From positions 1 through 9,806 of the forward strand of contig CADBPA010000061.1 of assembly GCA_902796505.1 (NCBI GenBank): 9,806 bases of DNA. Reading direction: 5' to 3'. Positions 1 to 7,483 of the stretch are shown here, in pieces (within the stretch, counting starts at the first letter, position 1; each line of letters begins with the position of its first letter). The position numbers were made by a program, and so were the translations under genes. This DNA comes from an uncultured Ruminococcus sp. (GTDB taxonomy: Bacteria > Bacillota > Clostridia > Oscillospirales > CAG-272). The notes beneath the pieces were generated by a model. It was not told where the DNA came from. It worked only from the letters and a program-made list of their open reading frames with translations, and searched no databases.

Positions 1-903
1 GACGAATACGAGCGCGAGTCCAACGCGCTGCGCCAGAAGGTCAAAGAGAGAAGCGCCGCGAGAGAGGTCGCTTTTGAAGCGAGCGTCCGCTGTGAGAATA
101 AGCTTTCTCAGCTTCAGGAAAAGCAGCAGAAGCTCGGCTCGCAGCTCTGGGACGATTACGAACTGACGCCCGAGGACGCGGTGGCGCTCGGTTATCCCCC
201 CGTGACCGCCGAAAATCGCGCCGAGGTCGCCGCGGAGCAGGTCAGCTGCAAGAATCGACTGCGCGCTATCGGCAACTATAATCCCGGAGCGATCGACGAA
301 TACGCCGAGGTCAAATCGAGATATGACGCGCTGAACGCGCAGTATACCGATCTTTCGGGTTCGCACGATGAGATCAGCGACATCATCCGGCGTCTTGAGG
401 AGGAGATGCGCACAAGCTTCGTCAAGTCCTTCAATGAGATCAACCGCAACTTCGGCATCACCTTCAAGGAGCTTTTCGGAGGCGGAAGCGCGGAGCTTCT
501 GCTCACCGAGCCGGAAGACGTTCTGACCTCCGGCATCGAGATCAAAGCCGCCCCTCCGGGAAAGATCATCAAAAATATGTCGCTTCTTTCGGGCGGCGAG
601 CAGTCTTTCGTTGCGATCGCGCTTCTGTTCGCGATCCTGCGCGCCAATCCGACGCCGTTCTGCATCCTCGACGAGATCGAGGCGGCGCTCGACGAAGTCA
701 ACGTTTTCCGCTTCGGAGAATATATCAAGAAATTCGACGACAACACCCAGTTCATCCTCATCACCCACCGCCGCGGCACGATGGAGGTCGGCGACCGCCT
801 TTACGGCGTCACGATGCCACAGCGCGGTATTTCGCAGGCGATCGAGCTGAACGTCAATGAAATCGAAAGCAAGCAAAAGGAGTTACTCGATGGGGTTCTT
901 TGA
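1..903 (+). CDS. smc: Chromosome segregation protein SMC, C-terminal part (5' end outside window)
   Basis: The reading frame is open from base 1, so this is the last 300 residues of a protein that would normally be about 1,190. Residues 1 to about 120 are charged and heptad-like (EYERESNALRQKVKERS and onward) and fit the returning coiled-coil arm. The C-terminal ATPase lobe follows. Visible motifs are the ABC signature LLSGGEQ at 195-201, Walker B PFCILDEIEAALDE with the Asp-Glu pair at 224-225, and the switch histidine in LITHRRGTM. The tail YGVTMPQRGISQ is typical of Firmicutes SMC. SMC dimers, with ScpA and ScpB, compact the chromosome and move it to the poles. Walker A and the hinge lie outside the window. 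Its end overlaps the start of ftsY by 14 bp, a common smc-ftsY arrangement that suggests coupled translation. Identification is firm; only the upstream extent is unknown. Confidence 0.96.
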   Translation, partial: DEYERESNALRQKVKERSAAREVAFEASVRCENKLSQLQEKQQKLGSQLWDDYELTPEDAVALGYPPVTAENRAEVAAEQVSCKNRLRAIGNYNPGAIDEYAEVKSRYDALNAQYTDLSGSHDEISDIIRRLEEEMRTSFVKSFNEINRNFGITFKELFGGGSAELLLTEPEDVLTSGIEIKAAPPGKIIKNMSLLSGGEQSFVAIALLFAILRANPTPFCILDEIEAALDEVNVFRFGEYIKKFDDNTQFILITHRRGTMEVGDRLYGVTMPQRGISQAIELNVNEIESKQKELLDGVL

Positions 904-1813
904 CAAACTGAAACAAGGACTGATCAAAACCAAAAACGCCATTATGGGCAAGATCGATCAGCTCTTCAAATCCTTCCGCAAGGTGGATGAAGATCTGTTT
1001 GAGGAGCTGGAAGAGCTTCTGATCTCCGCCGATATCGGCGTGACCGTCACCGAAGAGGTTCTCGACGAACTGCGGGATACGGTCAAGGAAAAGAAGCTGA
1101 AAGAGGCGGACGACGTCAAGCGCGAACTGCTCGACATCCTCCGCGGTCTGATCGGCGAATATGAGCCGCTCGATCTTTCCACCAAGCCCTCGATCATTCT
1201 GGTGGTCGGCGTCAACGGCGTCGGAAAAACCACCTCGATCGGCAAGATCGCGCACGATCTGAAGAGCAAGGGAAAGAAGGTCGTAGTGGCGGCGGCGGAC
1301 ACCTTCCGCGCCGCGGCGGCGGAACAGTTGACCGTCTGGTGCGAACGCGCCGGTGTGGATATCATCAAGCAGGGCGCCGGAGCGGATCCCGCCTCGGTGG
1401 TGTTTGACGCGATCCAGGCGACGAAAAGCCGCAAGGCGGACGTTCTGATCATCGATACGGCAGGAAGACTGCACAATAAGAAAAATCTCATGGACGAGCT
1501 CGGAAAGATCGACCGCGTGATCGCGCGCGAAGCGCCGGACTGCGCCAAAGAAACGCTTCTCGTTCTCGACGCGACGACCGGGCAGAACGCCGTGATGCAG
1601 GCGAAGGAATTCAAGGACGTCTCGCATCTGACCGGACTGATCCTGACGAAGCTTGACGGAACGGCAAAAGGCGGCATCGTTTTCTCCATCCGCAAGGAAC
1701 TCGGCATTCCGGTGAAATTCATCGGCGTCGGCGAGCACATCGACGATATGAAGCCCTTCGATCCGGATGAGTTTTCCAAGGCGATGTTTGCCACAGGCGA
1801 GGAGGAAGCCTGA
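890..1813 (+). CDS. ftsY: Signal recognition particle receptor FtsY
   Basis: This 307-residue SRP-family GTPase docks the SRP-ribosome complex at the membrane for co-translational insertion of membrane proteins. An N-terminal amphipathic stretch (MGFFDKLKQGLIKTKNAI) is the likely membrane-targeting helix. The helical N domain runs to about residue 95, and the NG GTPase domain fills the rest. GTPase motifs are G1 GVNGVGKT (107-114), G2 DTFRAAAAEQL (from 137), G3 DTAGR (189-193), G4 TKLDG (253-257) and the closing GVGEHIDDMKPFD. The long acidic A domain of E. coli FtsY is absent, as in most Firmicutes. I chose the ATG at 890 over an in-frame ATG at 857 because AGGAG at 878-882 sits 7 nt upstream and the protein then begins with the family-typical MGFFDKL. 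It overlaps smc by 14 bp, and its stop shares one base with the next start (TGATG). Confidence 0.97.
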   Translation: MGFFDKLKQGLIKTKNAIMGKIDQLFKSFRKVDEDLFEELEELLISADIGVTVTEEVLDELRDTVKEKKLKEADDVKRELLDILRGLIGEYEPLDLSTKPSIILVVGVNGVGKTTSIGKIAHDLKSKGKKVVVAAADTFRAAAAEQLTVWCERAGVDIIKQGAGADPASVVFDAIQATKSRKADVLIIDTAGRLHNKKNLMDELGKIDRVIAREAPDCAKETLLVLDATTGQNAVMQAKEFKDVSHLTGLILTKLDGTAKGGIVFSIRKELGIPVKFIGVGEHIDDMKPFDPDEFSKAMFATGEEEA

Positions 1814-2109
1814 TGCTGACGGGAAAACAGCGCGCCTATCTGCGCGGCCTTTCACAGAATCTCGACACGATCTTTCAGATCGGAAAAGGCGGGATCACCG
1901 AGGAGATCTGCCTCCAGCTTTCCAATGCGCTCGAAGCCCGCGAGCTGATCAAGGCGCGCGTTCTGGAAAACAGCGGATATACCGCAAGGGAAGCGGCGGA
2001 GGAGATCGCCGGCGAGATCGGATGCGACGTCGTATCCTGCGTCGGAACGAAATTCGTTCTTTACCGCAGATCCGAAAACAAACCGAAGATCGAACTGAAG
2101 GGGATCTGA
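1813..2109 (+). CDS. yhbY: YhbY/CRS1-YhbY (CRM) domain RNA-binding protein
   Basis: This 98-residue protein is a single CRM domain. The family marker is the GKGG loop (residues 24-27, in IFQIGKGGIT), the RNA-contacting turn of this KH-like alpha/beta fold. It is followed by a helix (SNALEARELIKARVLENS) and a final strand (VGTKFVLYRRS) typical of YhbY. Bacterial YhbY proteins associate with pre-50S ribosomal particles and are thought to help large-subunit assembly; the exact substrate here is not known. AGGAGGA at 1800-1806 lies 6 nt before the ATG, a strong ribosome binding site embedded in the end of ftsY. The ATG overlaps the ftsY stop by one base. Location next to nadD, yqeK and rsfS is a classic Firmicutes arrangement. 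Confidence 0.93.
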   Translation: MLTGKQRAYLRGLSQNLDTIFQIGKGGITEEICLQLSNALEARELIKARVLENSGYTAREAAEEIAGEIGCDVVSCVGTKFVLYRRSENKPKIELKGI

Positions 2110-2110
2110 T

Positions 2111-2749
2111 ATGTCCGGCGCATCGGAAAAAAGGATCGAGCGGATCGGGATCTACGGCGGCACCTTCAATCCGCCGCATCTCGGTCATCGCGCGGCGGCG
2201 GAAGCCTTCCTTTCGCAGCTTTCGCTCGATCGCCTGCTCGTGATCCCGACCTTTCTGCCGCCGCATAAGAATATTCTCTCCCCGGTTTCCGAGTCCGACC
2301 GCTTGGAGATGACAAAACTCGCCTTCCGCGATCTTGAAAAAACCGAGGTGTCGGATCGGGAGATCCGGCGCGGAGGGAAGAGCTATACCTATCTCACGCT
2401 CGAAGAACTTTCGGGCGAGGGAAGAAAACTTTTTCTCCTCGTCGGGACGGATATGTTTCTCTCGATGAACGAATGGAAATACCCGGAGCGCATTTTTTCC
2501 TCCGCCGCGCTCGTCTGCGCGCGAAGAGAGAATGAGATTCATTCGGAAGCAGAAATTTTAAGCAAAAAATCGGAATATGAAGAAAAATACGGAGCAGAAA
2601 TACATCTTCTCCGAAATCAAGTGATCGAAATTTCCTCGACCGAACTGCGCGAGGCGATCCGATCCGGCAACCGTACCGCCGGAATGCTCGCGCCGCAGGT
2701 GATGGAGTATATCCGCCGTAAACGGCTTTACGAGACGGAAAAACAATGA
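2111..2749 (+). CDS. nadD: Nicotinate-nucleotide adenylyltransferase NadD
   Basis: This 212-residue cytosolic enzyme joins ATP and nicotinate mononucleotide to give deamido-NAD and pyrophosphate, the adenylation step shared by de novo and salvage NAD synthesis. The nucleotidyltransferase signature GGTFNPPHLGH is at residues 16-26, containing the catalytic H-x-G-H. The substrate-site PPHK is at 50-53, SYTYLTL at 91-97, LVGTDMF at 110-116, and the second ATP-binding motif ISSTELR at 174-180. Length and motif order match bacterial NadD. The ATG at 2111 is one base after the yhbY stop, with AAGGGGA at 2098-2104 as a ribosome binding site 6 nt upstream. The first 11 residues (MSGASEKRIER) are a slightly long leader before the first strand. 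The 3' end overlaps yqeK by 4 bp (ATGA). Confidence 0.97.
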   Translation: MSGASEKRIERIGIYGGTFNPPHLGHRAAAEAFLSQLSLDRLLVIPTFLPPHKNILSPVSESDRLEMTKLAFRDLEKTEVSDREIRRGGKSYTYLTLEELSGEGRKLFLLVGTDMFLSMNEWKYPERIFSSAALVCARRENEIHSEAEILSKKSEYEEKYGAEIHLLRNQVIEISSTELREAIRSGNRTAGMLAPQVMEYIRRKRLYETEKQ

Positions 2750-3390
2750 ATATGACCGAACGATACACAGAAAATCAACTTTCCGCTTTGCGCGAAAAGA
2801 TCCGCGCAAGGCTTTCCCCGAAACGTTTTGCGCATACGCTTTCGGTAGAGGCGTGCGCAAGAAAGATCGGCGAGGAACTTCTGCCGGACGCCGTATCCGC
2901 ACTTTCGGCGGCGGCGCTTCTGCACGATATTGCGAAAGAACTTCCCGTCGATACGCAGCGGGAACTTGCCTGCCGATCCGGGATCCGACTCACCGGAACC
3001 GAGCTTCTTTGCCCGGCGATCTATCATTCCTTTGCCGCCGTATCGGTCATCCGTTCGGATTTCCCCGAATATGCGGGCGAGCGGATCCTGAACGCAGTCG
3101 CGCGCCATACCGTCGGCTGTGCGGAAATGACCGTTTTTGACGAGATCGTTTTTCTTGCGGATTTCATTGAGGACAGCCGGACTTACGAGTCCTGCATTGC
3201 CGTCCGCAATTCCTTTTGGTCGGCGTTTTACGCCGCGAAAGACTCTGCCGGAAAAGAACTCGCGCTGCACCGCGGCGTGATGGAATCGATGGATCGGACG
3301 ATGCAAATTCTGATCGGGAAGGGAAATTATATCGGTGAAGATCTCCTTTTCGCCAGAAACGCGCAGCTGAAGAAGATCTTAGGCGATTAA
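2746..3390 (+). CDS. yqeK: YqeK-family HD-domain phosphohydrolase (symmetrical Ap4A hydrolase)
   Basis: This 214-residue HD-superfamily protein fits YqeK, which splits diadenosine tetraphosphate (Ap4A) symmetrically into two ADP. Putative metal ligands follow the family order: H30 (FAHTLSVE), H60-D61 (LLHDIAKE), H94 (IYHS), H121 (ARHTVG) and D139 (LADFIEDSRTY). The YqeK-typical tail after the last Asp is present. An Ap4A hydrolase next to an adenylyltransferase (nadD) and an aminoacyl-tRNA synthetase (leuS), a class of enzyme that makes Ap4A as a side product, makes metabolic sense, but that link is inference. The start ATG at 2746 overlaps the nadD stop by 4 bp; a second in-frame ATG at 2752 cannot be excluded. 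The upstream ribosome binding site is weak (GACGGA), so translation probably depends on coupling to nadD. Confidence 0.92.
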   Translation: MNMTERYTENQLSALREKIRARLSPKRFAHTLSVEACARKIGEELLPDAVSALSAAALLHDIAKELPVDTQRELACRSGIRLTGTELLCPAIYHSFAAVSVIRSDFPEYAGERILNAVARHTVGCAEMTVFDEIVFLADFIEDSRTYESCIAVRNSFWSAFYAAKDSAGKELALHRGVMESMDRTMQILIGKGNYIGEDLLFARNAQLKKILGD

Positions 3391-3441
3391 AAACCGGGAA
3401 AGCGCGGAAACTGTCTCTAAAAAAAGAAAGGGCAGTGATCC

Positions 3442-4398
3442 GTGAAAACTTTTTTGAAAATCGCGGCGCTTCTTCTGATCGCGCCGCTGCTGATTCTCCC
3501 GCTTGCGTCCTGCCGACTGTTCCCGTCTCTGTTCGGGAAGAGCCGCGAGACCTCCGGCGAGGAGGCGCAAAAATATCTTTATCTCGCCGTCGGCATCGAC
3601 GACGCGGCGGAAAATACCGACGTGATGTTTACCGTCGGCTACGACGCCGAAGCCAACCGCATTTATGCCGTACAACTTCCGAGAGATACCTTTTTCCGCT
3701 CCGGCTCGTTTCAGAATAAACTGAATCAATTTTTCGCCGCGCGGCGAAAGAGCGGAAGAAGCCGCAAAGAAGCGCTCGCAGATCTTGCGCACGCGCTCGA
3801 ACGTCTCTTCGGGATCCACTTTAACGGATGCTTTGCGCTCGACACCGAAGCCTTTGCCGCAACCGTAGACGCGGTCGGCGGCGTGGATATCCGACTGGAC
3901 GAACCGAAAACACTTTATCTTGCGGGAGAAAAATTGGAACTTGCGGCAGGGGAAAGCCATCTTGACGGCAGACAAGCCGAGATGTTCGTCCGAAGCCGGA
4001 AGGGGTACGCCCACGGAGATCTTGACCGCCTCGATACGCAAAAGATTTTCCTTTCGGCGTTCCTTGACCGCGTCCGCAAGGGGTTTTCGCTTCCGGAGAT
4101 GATTTCCGCCGTGAAGATCCTGCTTTCCGAAGCGGTGACCGATCTGGAACTTTCGGACGTCGTCCCGTTTCTTACCTTGTATAAAAACAAATTGCCTTCC
4201 GCCAAAACGGAGTTTTACACTCTGCCGGGCAAACCGCTTCTTTCGCCGACGCACCTTTCCTATTACGTGATCGAGCGCGATCCCGCGGCGAAGGCGGCAA
4301 AACAATATATGTTCGCCTCATCGGAATTTGATCCCGACCGGAAACTGAAAAATCAGTCCTATCCGGGTTTTGCGGAGGTTTACGGAGACGAACGCTGA
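3442..4398 (+). CDS. LytR-CpsA-Psr (LCP) family protein with lipoprotein-like signal
   Basis: This 318-residue extracytoplasmic protein belongs to the LCP family, whose members transfer lipid-linked glycopolymers such as teichoic acids or capsule onto peptidoglycan. LCP marks are GIDDAAENTDVMFTV (51-65), the catalytic-region LPRDTFF (79-85), the FALDTEAFAATVDAVGGVDI block (131-150), and DGRQAEMFVRSRK followed by GDLDRLDTQK (175-201), which together carry the conserved Asp and Arg residues. The N terminus has Lys residues, a hydrophobic core (about 7-20) and then LASC with Cys at 24. This is a good lipobox, whereas most LCP proteins keep a simple transmembrane anchor. The start is a GTG at 3442 with AAAGGG at 3427-3432, 9 nt upstream. 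It follows yqeK by 51 bp, the largest gap in the block, in which I see no terminator. Polymer substrate unknown. Confidence 0.9.
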   Translation: MKTFLKIAALLLIAPLLILPLASCRLFPSLFGKSRETSGEEAQKYLYLAVGIDDAAENTDVMFTVGYDAEANRIYAVQLPRDTFFRSGSFQNKLNQFFAARRKSGRSRKEALADLAHALERLFGIHFNGCFALDTEAFAATVDAVGGVDIRLDEPKTLYLAGEKLELAAGESHLDGRQAEMFVRSRKGYAHGDLDRLDTQKIFLSAFLDRVRKGFSLPEMISAVKILLSEAVTDLELSDVVPFLTLYKNKLPSAKTEFYTLPGKPLLSPTHLSYYVIERDPAAKAAKQYMFASSEFDPDRKLKNQSYPGFAEVYGDER

Positions 4399-4432
4399 AA
4401 AACTTTTTGACCTTTTTGAACGGAGTAATACT

Positions 4433-4873
4433 ATGGAATTTTCAAGCAAACCCAAGACCGATGAAATGAAAAACGCCCCGTCGGAGCTGCTGGCGCACAC
4501 CGCCGCGCAGATCCTGATCGAGAAAAAAGCCCTGGACGTGCGACTATATCATCCCGGCGAGCGCTCCAGCGTCACCGATTACTATCTGAACGTGACCGGC
4601 CGATCGGTCACCCAGGTCTCCGCTCTGGTCGATTCTCTCGTGGAAGAACTCGGCCGTCGCGGCCGCGATCCGCTGCGCATCGAAGGGAAGCGGGGAACGA
4701 CCTGGTTTCTGGTCGATTTCGGAGACCTCATCGTCAACGTTTTCGACCGTCCGTCGCGCGAATTTTACAACTTCGACCGTCTGATGCCGGAGGAGTGCGC
4801 GGTATCGATCGAGGAGGATATTCTCGCGGTTGACGCCAAAATGTCCGCCGCGGCTTCATCCGATGAAAACTAA
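4433..4873 (+). CDS. rsfS: Ribosomal silencing factor RsfS (Iojap family)
   Basis: This 146-residue protein is an RsfS/Iojap homologue. The family binds ribosomal protein uL14 on the 50S subunit and blocks 30S joining when nutrients are short. The core reads DYYLNVTGRSVTQVSALVDS (49-68), then EGKRGTTWFLVDFGDLIVNVF (from 84 on) and FYNFDRLM (111-118), the expected DYF / EG..W.L.D..D..VHVF / Y.LE.LW series. Two family positions differ: the usual VHVF is VNVF, and the usual LE-LW ending is FDRLM. The N terminus is longer than usual by about 12 residues. I chose the ATG at 4433 over an in-frame ATG at 4370 because GGAG at 4422-4425 lies 7 nt upstream and the longer version would run back into the LCP gene. 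It sits 34 bp after the LCP stop and 32 bp before leuS. Confidence 0.93.
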   Translation: MEFSSKPKTDEMKNAPSELLAHTAAQILIEKKALDVRLYHPGERSSVTDYYLNVTGRSVTQVSALVDSLVEELGRRGRDPLRIEGKRGTTWFLVDFGDLIVNVFDRPSREFYNFDRLMPEECAVSIEEDILAVDAKMSAAASSDEN

Positions 4874-4905
4874 ACTTGGAATCTATAAAAACAGAGGATA
4901 ATAAG

Positions 4906-7317
4906 ATGCTTTACGATTACACTTCTATTGAGAAAAAGTGGCAGAAAGTTTGGGACGAAAAACAGCCTTTTGCGGCAAAGCAGGATTTTTCGCTCCCGAA
5001 ATACTACGCGCTGGTCGAATTTCCCTATCCTTCGGGGCAGGGGCTTCACGTCGGCCATCCCCGGCCGTACACCGCGCTCGACATCGTTTCGCGTAAAAAG
5101 AGAATGCAGGGCTATAACGTCCTCTTCCCAATGGGCTGGGACGCTTTCGGTCTCCCGACCGAGAACTATGCGATCAAGAATAAGATCCATCCCCGCATCG
5201 TCACCGAGCGCAACGTCGCAAGATTCAAGAGCCAGCTGAAATCTCTCGGACTTTCCTTCGATTGGTCGCGCGAGATCAATACGACCGATCCCGATTACTA
5301 CAAATGGACGCAGTGGATCTTCCTTCAGCTCTTCAAAGCCGGACTTGCCTATAAGAAAGAGATGGCGGTCAACTTCTGCACCTCCTGCAAGGTCGTTCTT
5401 GCCAACGAAGAGGTCGTCAACGGCTCCTGCGAGCGCTGCGGCGCGCCGGTCATCCGCAAGGTCAAGAGCCAATGGATGCTGAAGATCACCGAGTACGCCG
5501 AGAAACTGATCGACGGCCTCAACGGACTTGACTTTATCGAAAGAGTCAAGACGCAGCAGATCAACTGGATCGGAAAATCCACCGGCGCCGAGATCGATTT
5601 TGCAACGACGGCGGGCGATAAGCTCCGCGTTTATACCACAAGATGCGACACCCTGTTCGGCGCGACCTATATGGTCATCGCTCCCGAACACGCGATGATC
5701 GAAAAGTGGAAGCCTCTTCTCCAAAACTTCGACGAGATCCGCGCGTATCAGGAAGCCGCCTCCAGAAAATCCGACTTCGAGCGCACCGAGCTCGTCAAGG
5801 AAAAGACCGGCGTGATGCTCTCCGGCGTCCGCGCGATCAATCCCGTGACCGGAAAGGAAATTCCGATCTTCATTTCGGATTACGTCCTTGCCGGATACGG
5901 CACCGGCGCGATCATGGCGGTTCCCGCGCACGATGAGCGCGACTGGGAGTTTGCCAAGAAATTCGGCCTCCCGATCATTGAGGTCGTCGCCGGCGGAGAA
6001 GACGTTGAAAAAGCCGCTTATACCGATACCGCGACCGGAAAACTCGTTCATTCCGGATTCCTCGACGGGCTGGAAGTCGCCGAGGCGAAAAAGAAAATGA
6101 TCGAGTATCTCGAAGAAAAGGGAATCGGGCAGGCGCGCGTGAATTTCAAACTGCGCGACTGGGTGTTCTCCCGTCAGCGTTACTGGGGCGAGCCGATTCC
6201 GCTGGTCAACTGCGAAAACTGCGGCTGGGTGGCGATCCCCGAAGAAGAACTTCCGCTCCGTCTCCCCGAAGTCGATTCCTATGAGCCGACCGAGACCGGC
6301 GAGTCGCCGCTCTCGCTGATGACCGATTGGGTCAACTGCAGCTGCCCGAAATGCGGCGGCAGAGCAAAGCGCGAGACCGATACGATGCCCCAGTGGGCAG
6401 GCTCGTCCTGGTACTTCCTCCGCTACTGCGATCCGCACAATGACAAGGCTCTCGCGTCGCCCGAAGCGCTGAAATACTGGCTTCCGGTCGATTGGTACAA
6501 CGGAGGTATGGAACATACCACCCTGCATCTGCTTTATTCGAGATTCTGGCATAAATTTCTCTATGATCAGGGCGTCGTTCCGACGCCGGAACCCTATCAG
6601 AAGCGGACAAGCCACGGCATGATTCTCGGCGAGAACGGCGAGAAGATGTCCAAATCCCGCGGCAACGTTGTCAATCCCGACGATATCGTCCGCGATTACG
6701 GCGCGGATACGATGCGCCTTTACGAGATGTTCATCGGCGATTTCGAGCAGTCCGCTCCCTGGAACACCCAGTCGATCAAGGGGTGCAAGCGTTTCCTCGA
6801 ACGTTTCATGAATCTGCTGGATATCGTGAAAGGCGAAGGCGTTACGCCGGAACTGGAACGCCCGATGCATAAGATGATCAAGAAGGTCACGCAGGATATC
6901 GATTCGATGCGCTTCAATACCGCGATCGCGGCGATGATGGCGATGCTGAATACGGTCTACGATCACGGATCGCTGACCAAAGACGAACTCGATACCTTTG
7001 CGAAGGTCCTCTCGCCGTTTGCGCCGCATATCGCCGAAGAGGTACACGAAAGGATCGGAGGCAAAGGCCTCGTCTCGATCGCGCCCTGGCCGGTTTACGA
7101 CGAAGCAAAAACGGTGGACGCGACGGTCGAACTTCCGGTTCAGGTCAACGGTAAGGTGCGCGGCGTCGTCTCGGTCGCAAAAGACGCGGACAAGGACGCC
7201 GTTCTCGCGGCGGTCCACGCCGACGAGAAGATCCAAGCGGCGCGTGCCGGATCTGCGGTCGTCAAAGAGATCGTCGTTCCCGGCAAGATCGTCAACCTTG
7301 TCGTGAAGCCGCAGTAA
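4906..7317 (+). CDS. leuS: Leucyl-tRNA synthetase LeuRS
   Basis: This 803-residue class Ia aminoacyl-tRNA synthetase charges tRNA-Leu. The HIGH motif is HVGH (48-51, after PYPSGQGL), and KMSKS is at 580-584. A zinc-ribbon-like insertion has CTSC (158-161) and CERC (175-178); a second Cys set is at 436/439 and 480/483. The CP1 editing domain spans roughly 220-415, with the threonine-rich YTTRCDTLFGATY (243-255) and the editing Asp region AVPAHDERD (338-346). RDWVFSRQRYWGEPIP and the WAGSSWYFLRY strand follow; an anticodon-binding helical domain and a small C-terminal domain (VQVNGKVRG) end the protein. Only about ten residues (GMILGENGE) separate the preceding strand from KMSKS, so the leucine-specific insertion of E. 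coli LeuRS is missing. I chose the ATG at 4906 (GAGG at 4894-4897) over a TTG at 4876. It is the last gene before a terminator. Confidence 0.98.
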   Translation: MLYDYTSIEKKWQKVWDEKQPFAAKQDFSLPKYYALVEFPYPSGQGLHVGHPRPYTALDIVSRKKRMQGYNVLFPMGWDAFGLPTENYAIKNKIHPRIVTERNVARFKSQLKSLGLSFDWSREINTTDPDYYKWTQWIFLQLFKAGLAYKKEMAVNFCTSCKVVLANEEVVNGSCERCGAPVIRKVKSQWMLKITEYAEKLIDGLNGLDFIERVKTQQINWIGKSTGAEIDFATTAGDKLRVYTTRCDTLFGATYMVIAPEHAMIEKWKPLLQNFDEIRAYQEAASRKSDFERTELVKEKTGVMLSGVRAINPVTGKEIPIFISDYVLAGYGTGAIMAVPAHDERDWEFAKKFGLPIIEVVAGGEDVEKAAYTDTATGKLVHSGFLDGLEVAEAKKKMIEYLEEKGIGQARVNFKLRDWVFSRQRYWGEPIPLVNCENCGWVAIPEEELPLRLPEVDSYEPTETGESPLSLMTDWVNCSCPKCGGRAKRETDTMPQWAGSSWYFLRYCDPHNDKALASPEALKYWLPVDWYNGGMEHTTLHLLYSRFWHKFLYDQGVVPTPEPYQKRTSHGMILGENGEKMSKSRGNVVNPDDIVRDYGADTMRLYEMFIGDFEQSAPWNTQSIKGCKRFLERFMNLLDIVKGEGVTPELERPMHKMIKKVTQDIDSMRFNTAIAAMMAMLNTVYDHGSLTKDELDTFAKVLSPFAPHIAEEVHERIGGKGLVSIAPWPVYDEAKTVDATVELPVQVNGKVRGVVSVAKDADKDAVLAAVHADEKIQAARAGSAVVKEIVVPGKIVNLVVKPQ

Positions 7318-7389
7318 GATCGGTCGGCACAGGCGTTTCTTCGCCGAAGCCTTCCGGAGGCAGCTTTGGAAAAACAAAAAGAAAAGTGG

Positions 7390-7428
7390 GGGCGCTCTGA
7401 TCCCGAAGGATGAGAGCGCCCGTTTTTT
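7390..7428 (+). terminator. Rho-independent terminator of the leuS operon
   Basis: Fourteen-base arms at 7390-7403 (GGGCGCTCTGATCC) and 7408-7421 (GGATGAGAGCGCCC) pair with a single G-G mismatch around a CGAA loop, and six T follow at 7423-7428. It lies 73 bp after the leuS stop. Two small hairpins precede it (GGCG/CGCC at 7332-7345 and GCCT/AGGC at 7349-7361) with no T tract. An A-rich run at 7370-7386 on the other side of the stem means it might also weakly stop transcription arriving from the minus strand. Confidence 0.92.
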
Positions 7429-7483
7429 GCGGAACCCCCGTTCGGTGACCGCTGATCCCGGAGGAGGGAAGAGAAGACCGCGC

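Noticed and set aside
854..1855. A 333-codon minus-strand frame opposite ftsY
   Set aside because: It is an antisense shadow of a gene with complete SRP-GTPase motifs, with no recognisable domain of its own.
1767..2243. A 158-codon plus-strand frame spanning the ftsY-yhbY-nadD joints
   Set aside because: It is out of frame with three well-supported genes, and its Arg/Ser-rich translation is typical of a shifted GC-rich coding frame.
3391..3441. The 51-bp gap before the LCP gene, considered as a terminator or promoter
   Set aside because: The seven-A run is not preceded by a convincing hairpin, and I find no promoter pair. It holds the ribosome binding site only.
3379..4305. A 308-codon minus-strand frame opposite the LCP gene
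   Set aside because: The plus strand carries the LCP signatures and a good ribosome binding site; the minus product is basic and without motifs.
4399..4432. A/T-rich spacer before rsfS with repeated CTTTTTGA, considered as a terminator or promoter
   Set aside because: It has no GC-rich stem and no paired -10/-35 elements. The repeat is only 8-9 bp and could be chance; rsfS probably relies on upstream transcription.
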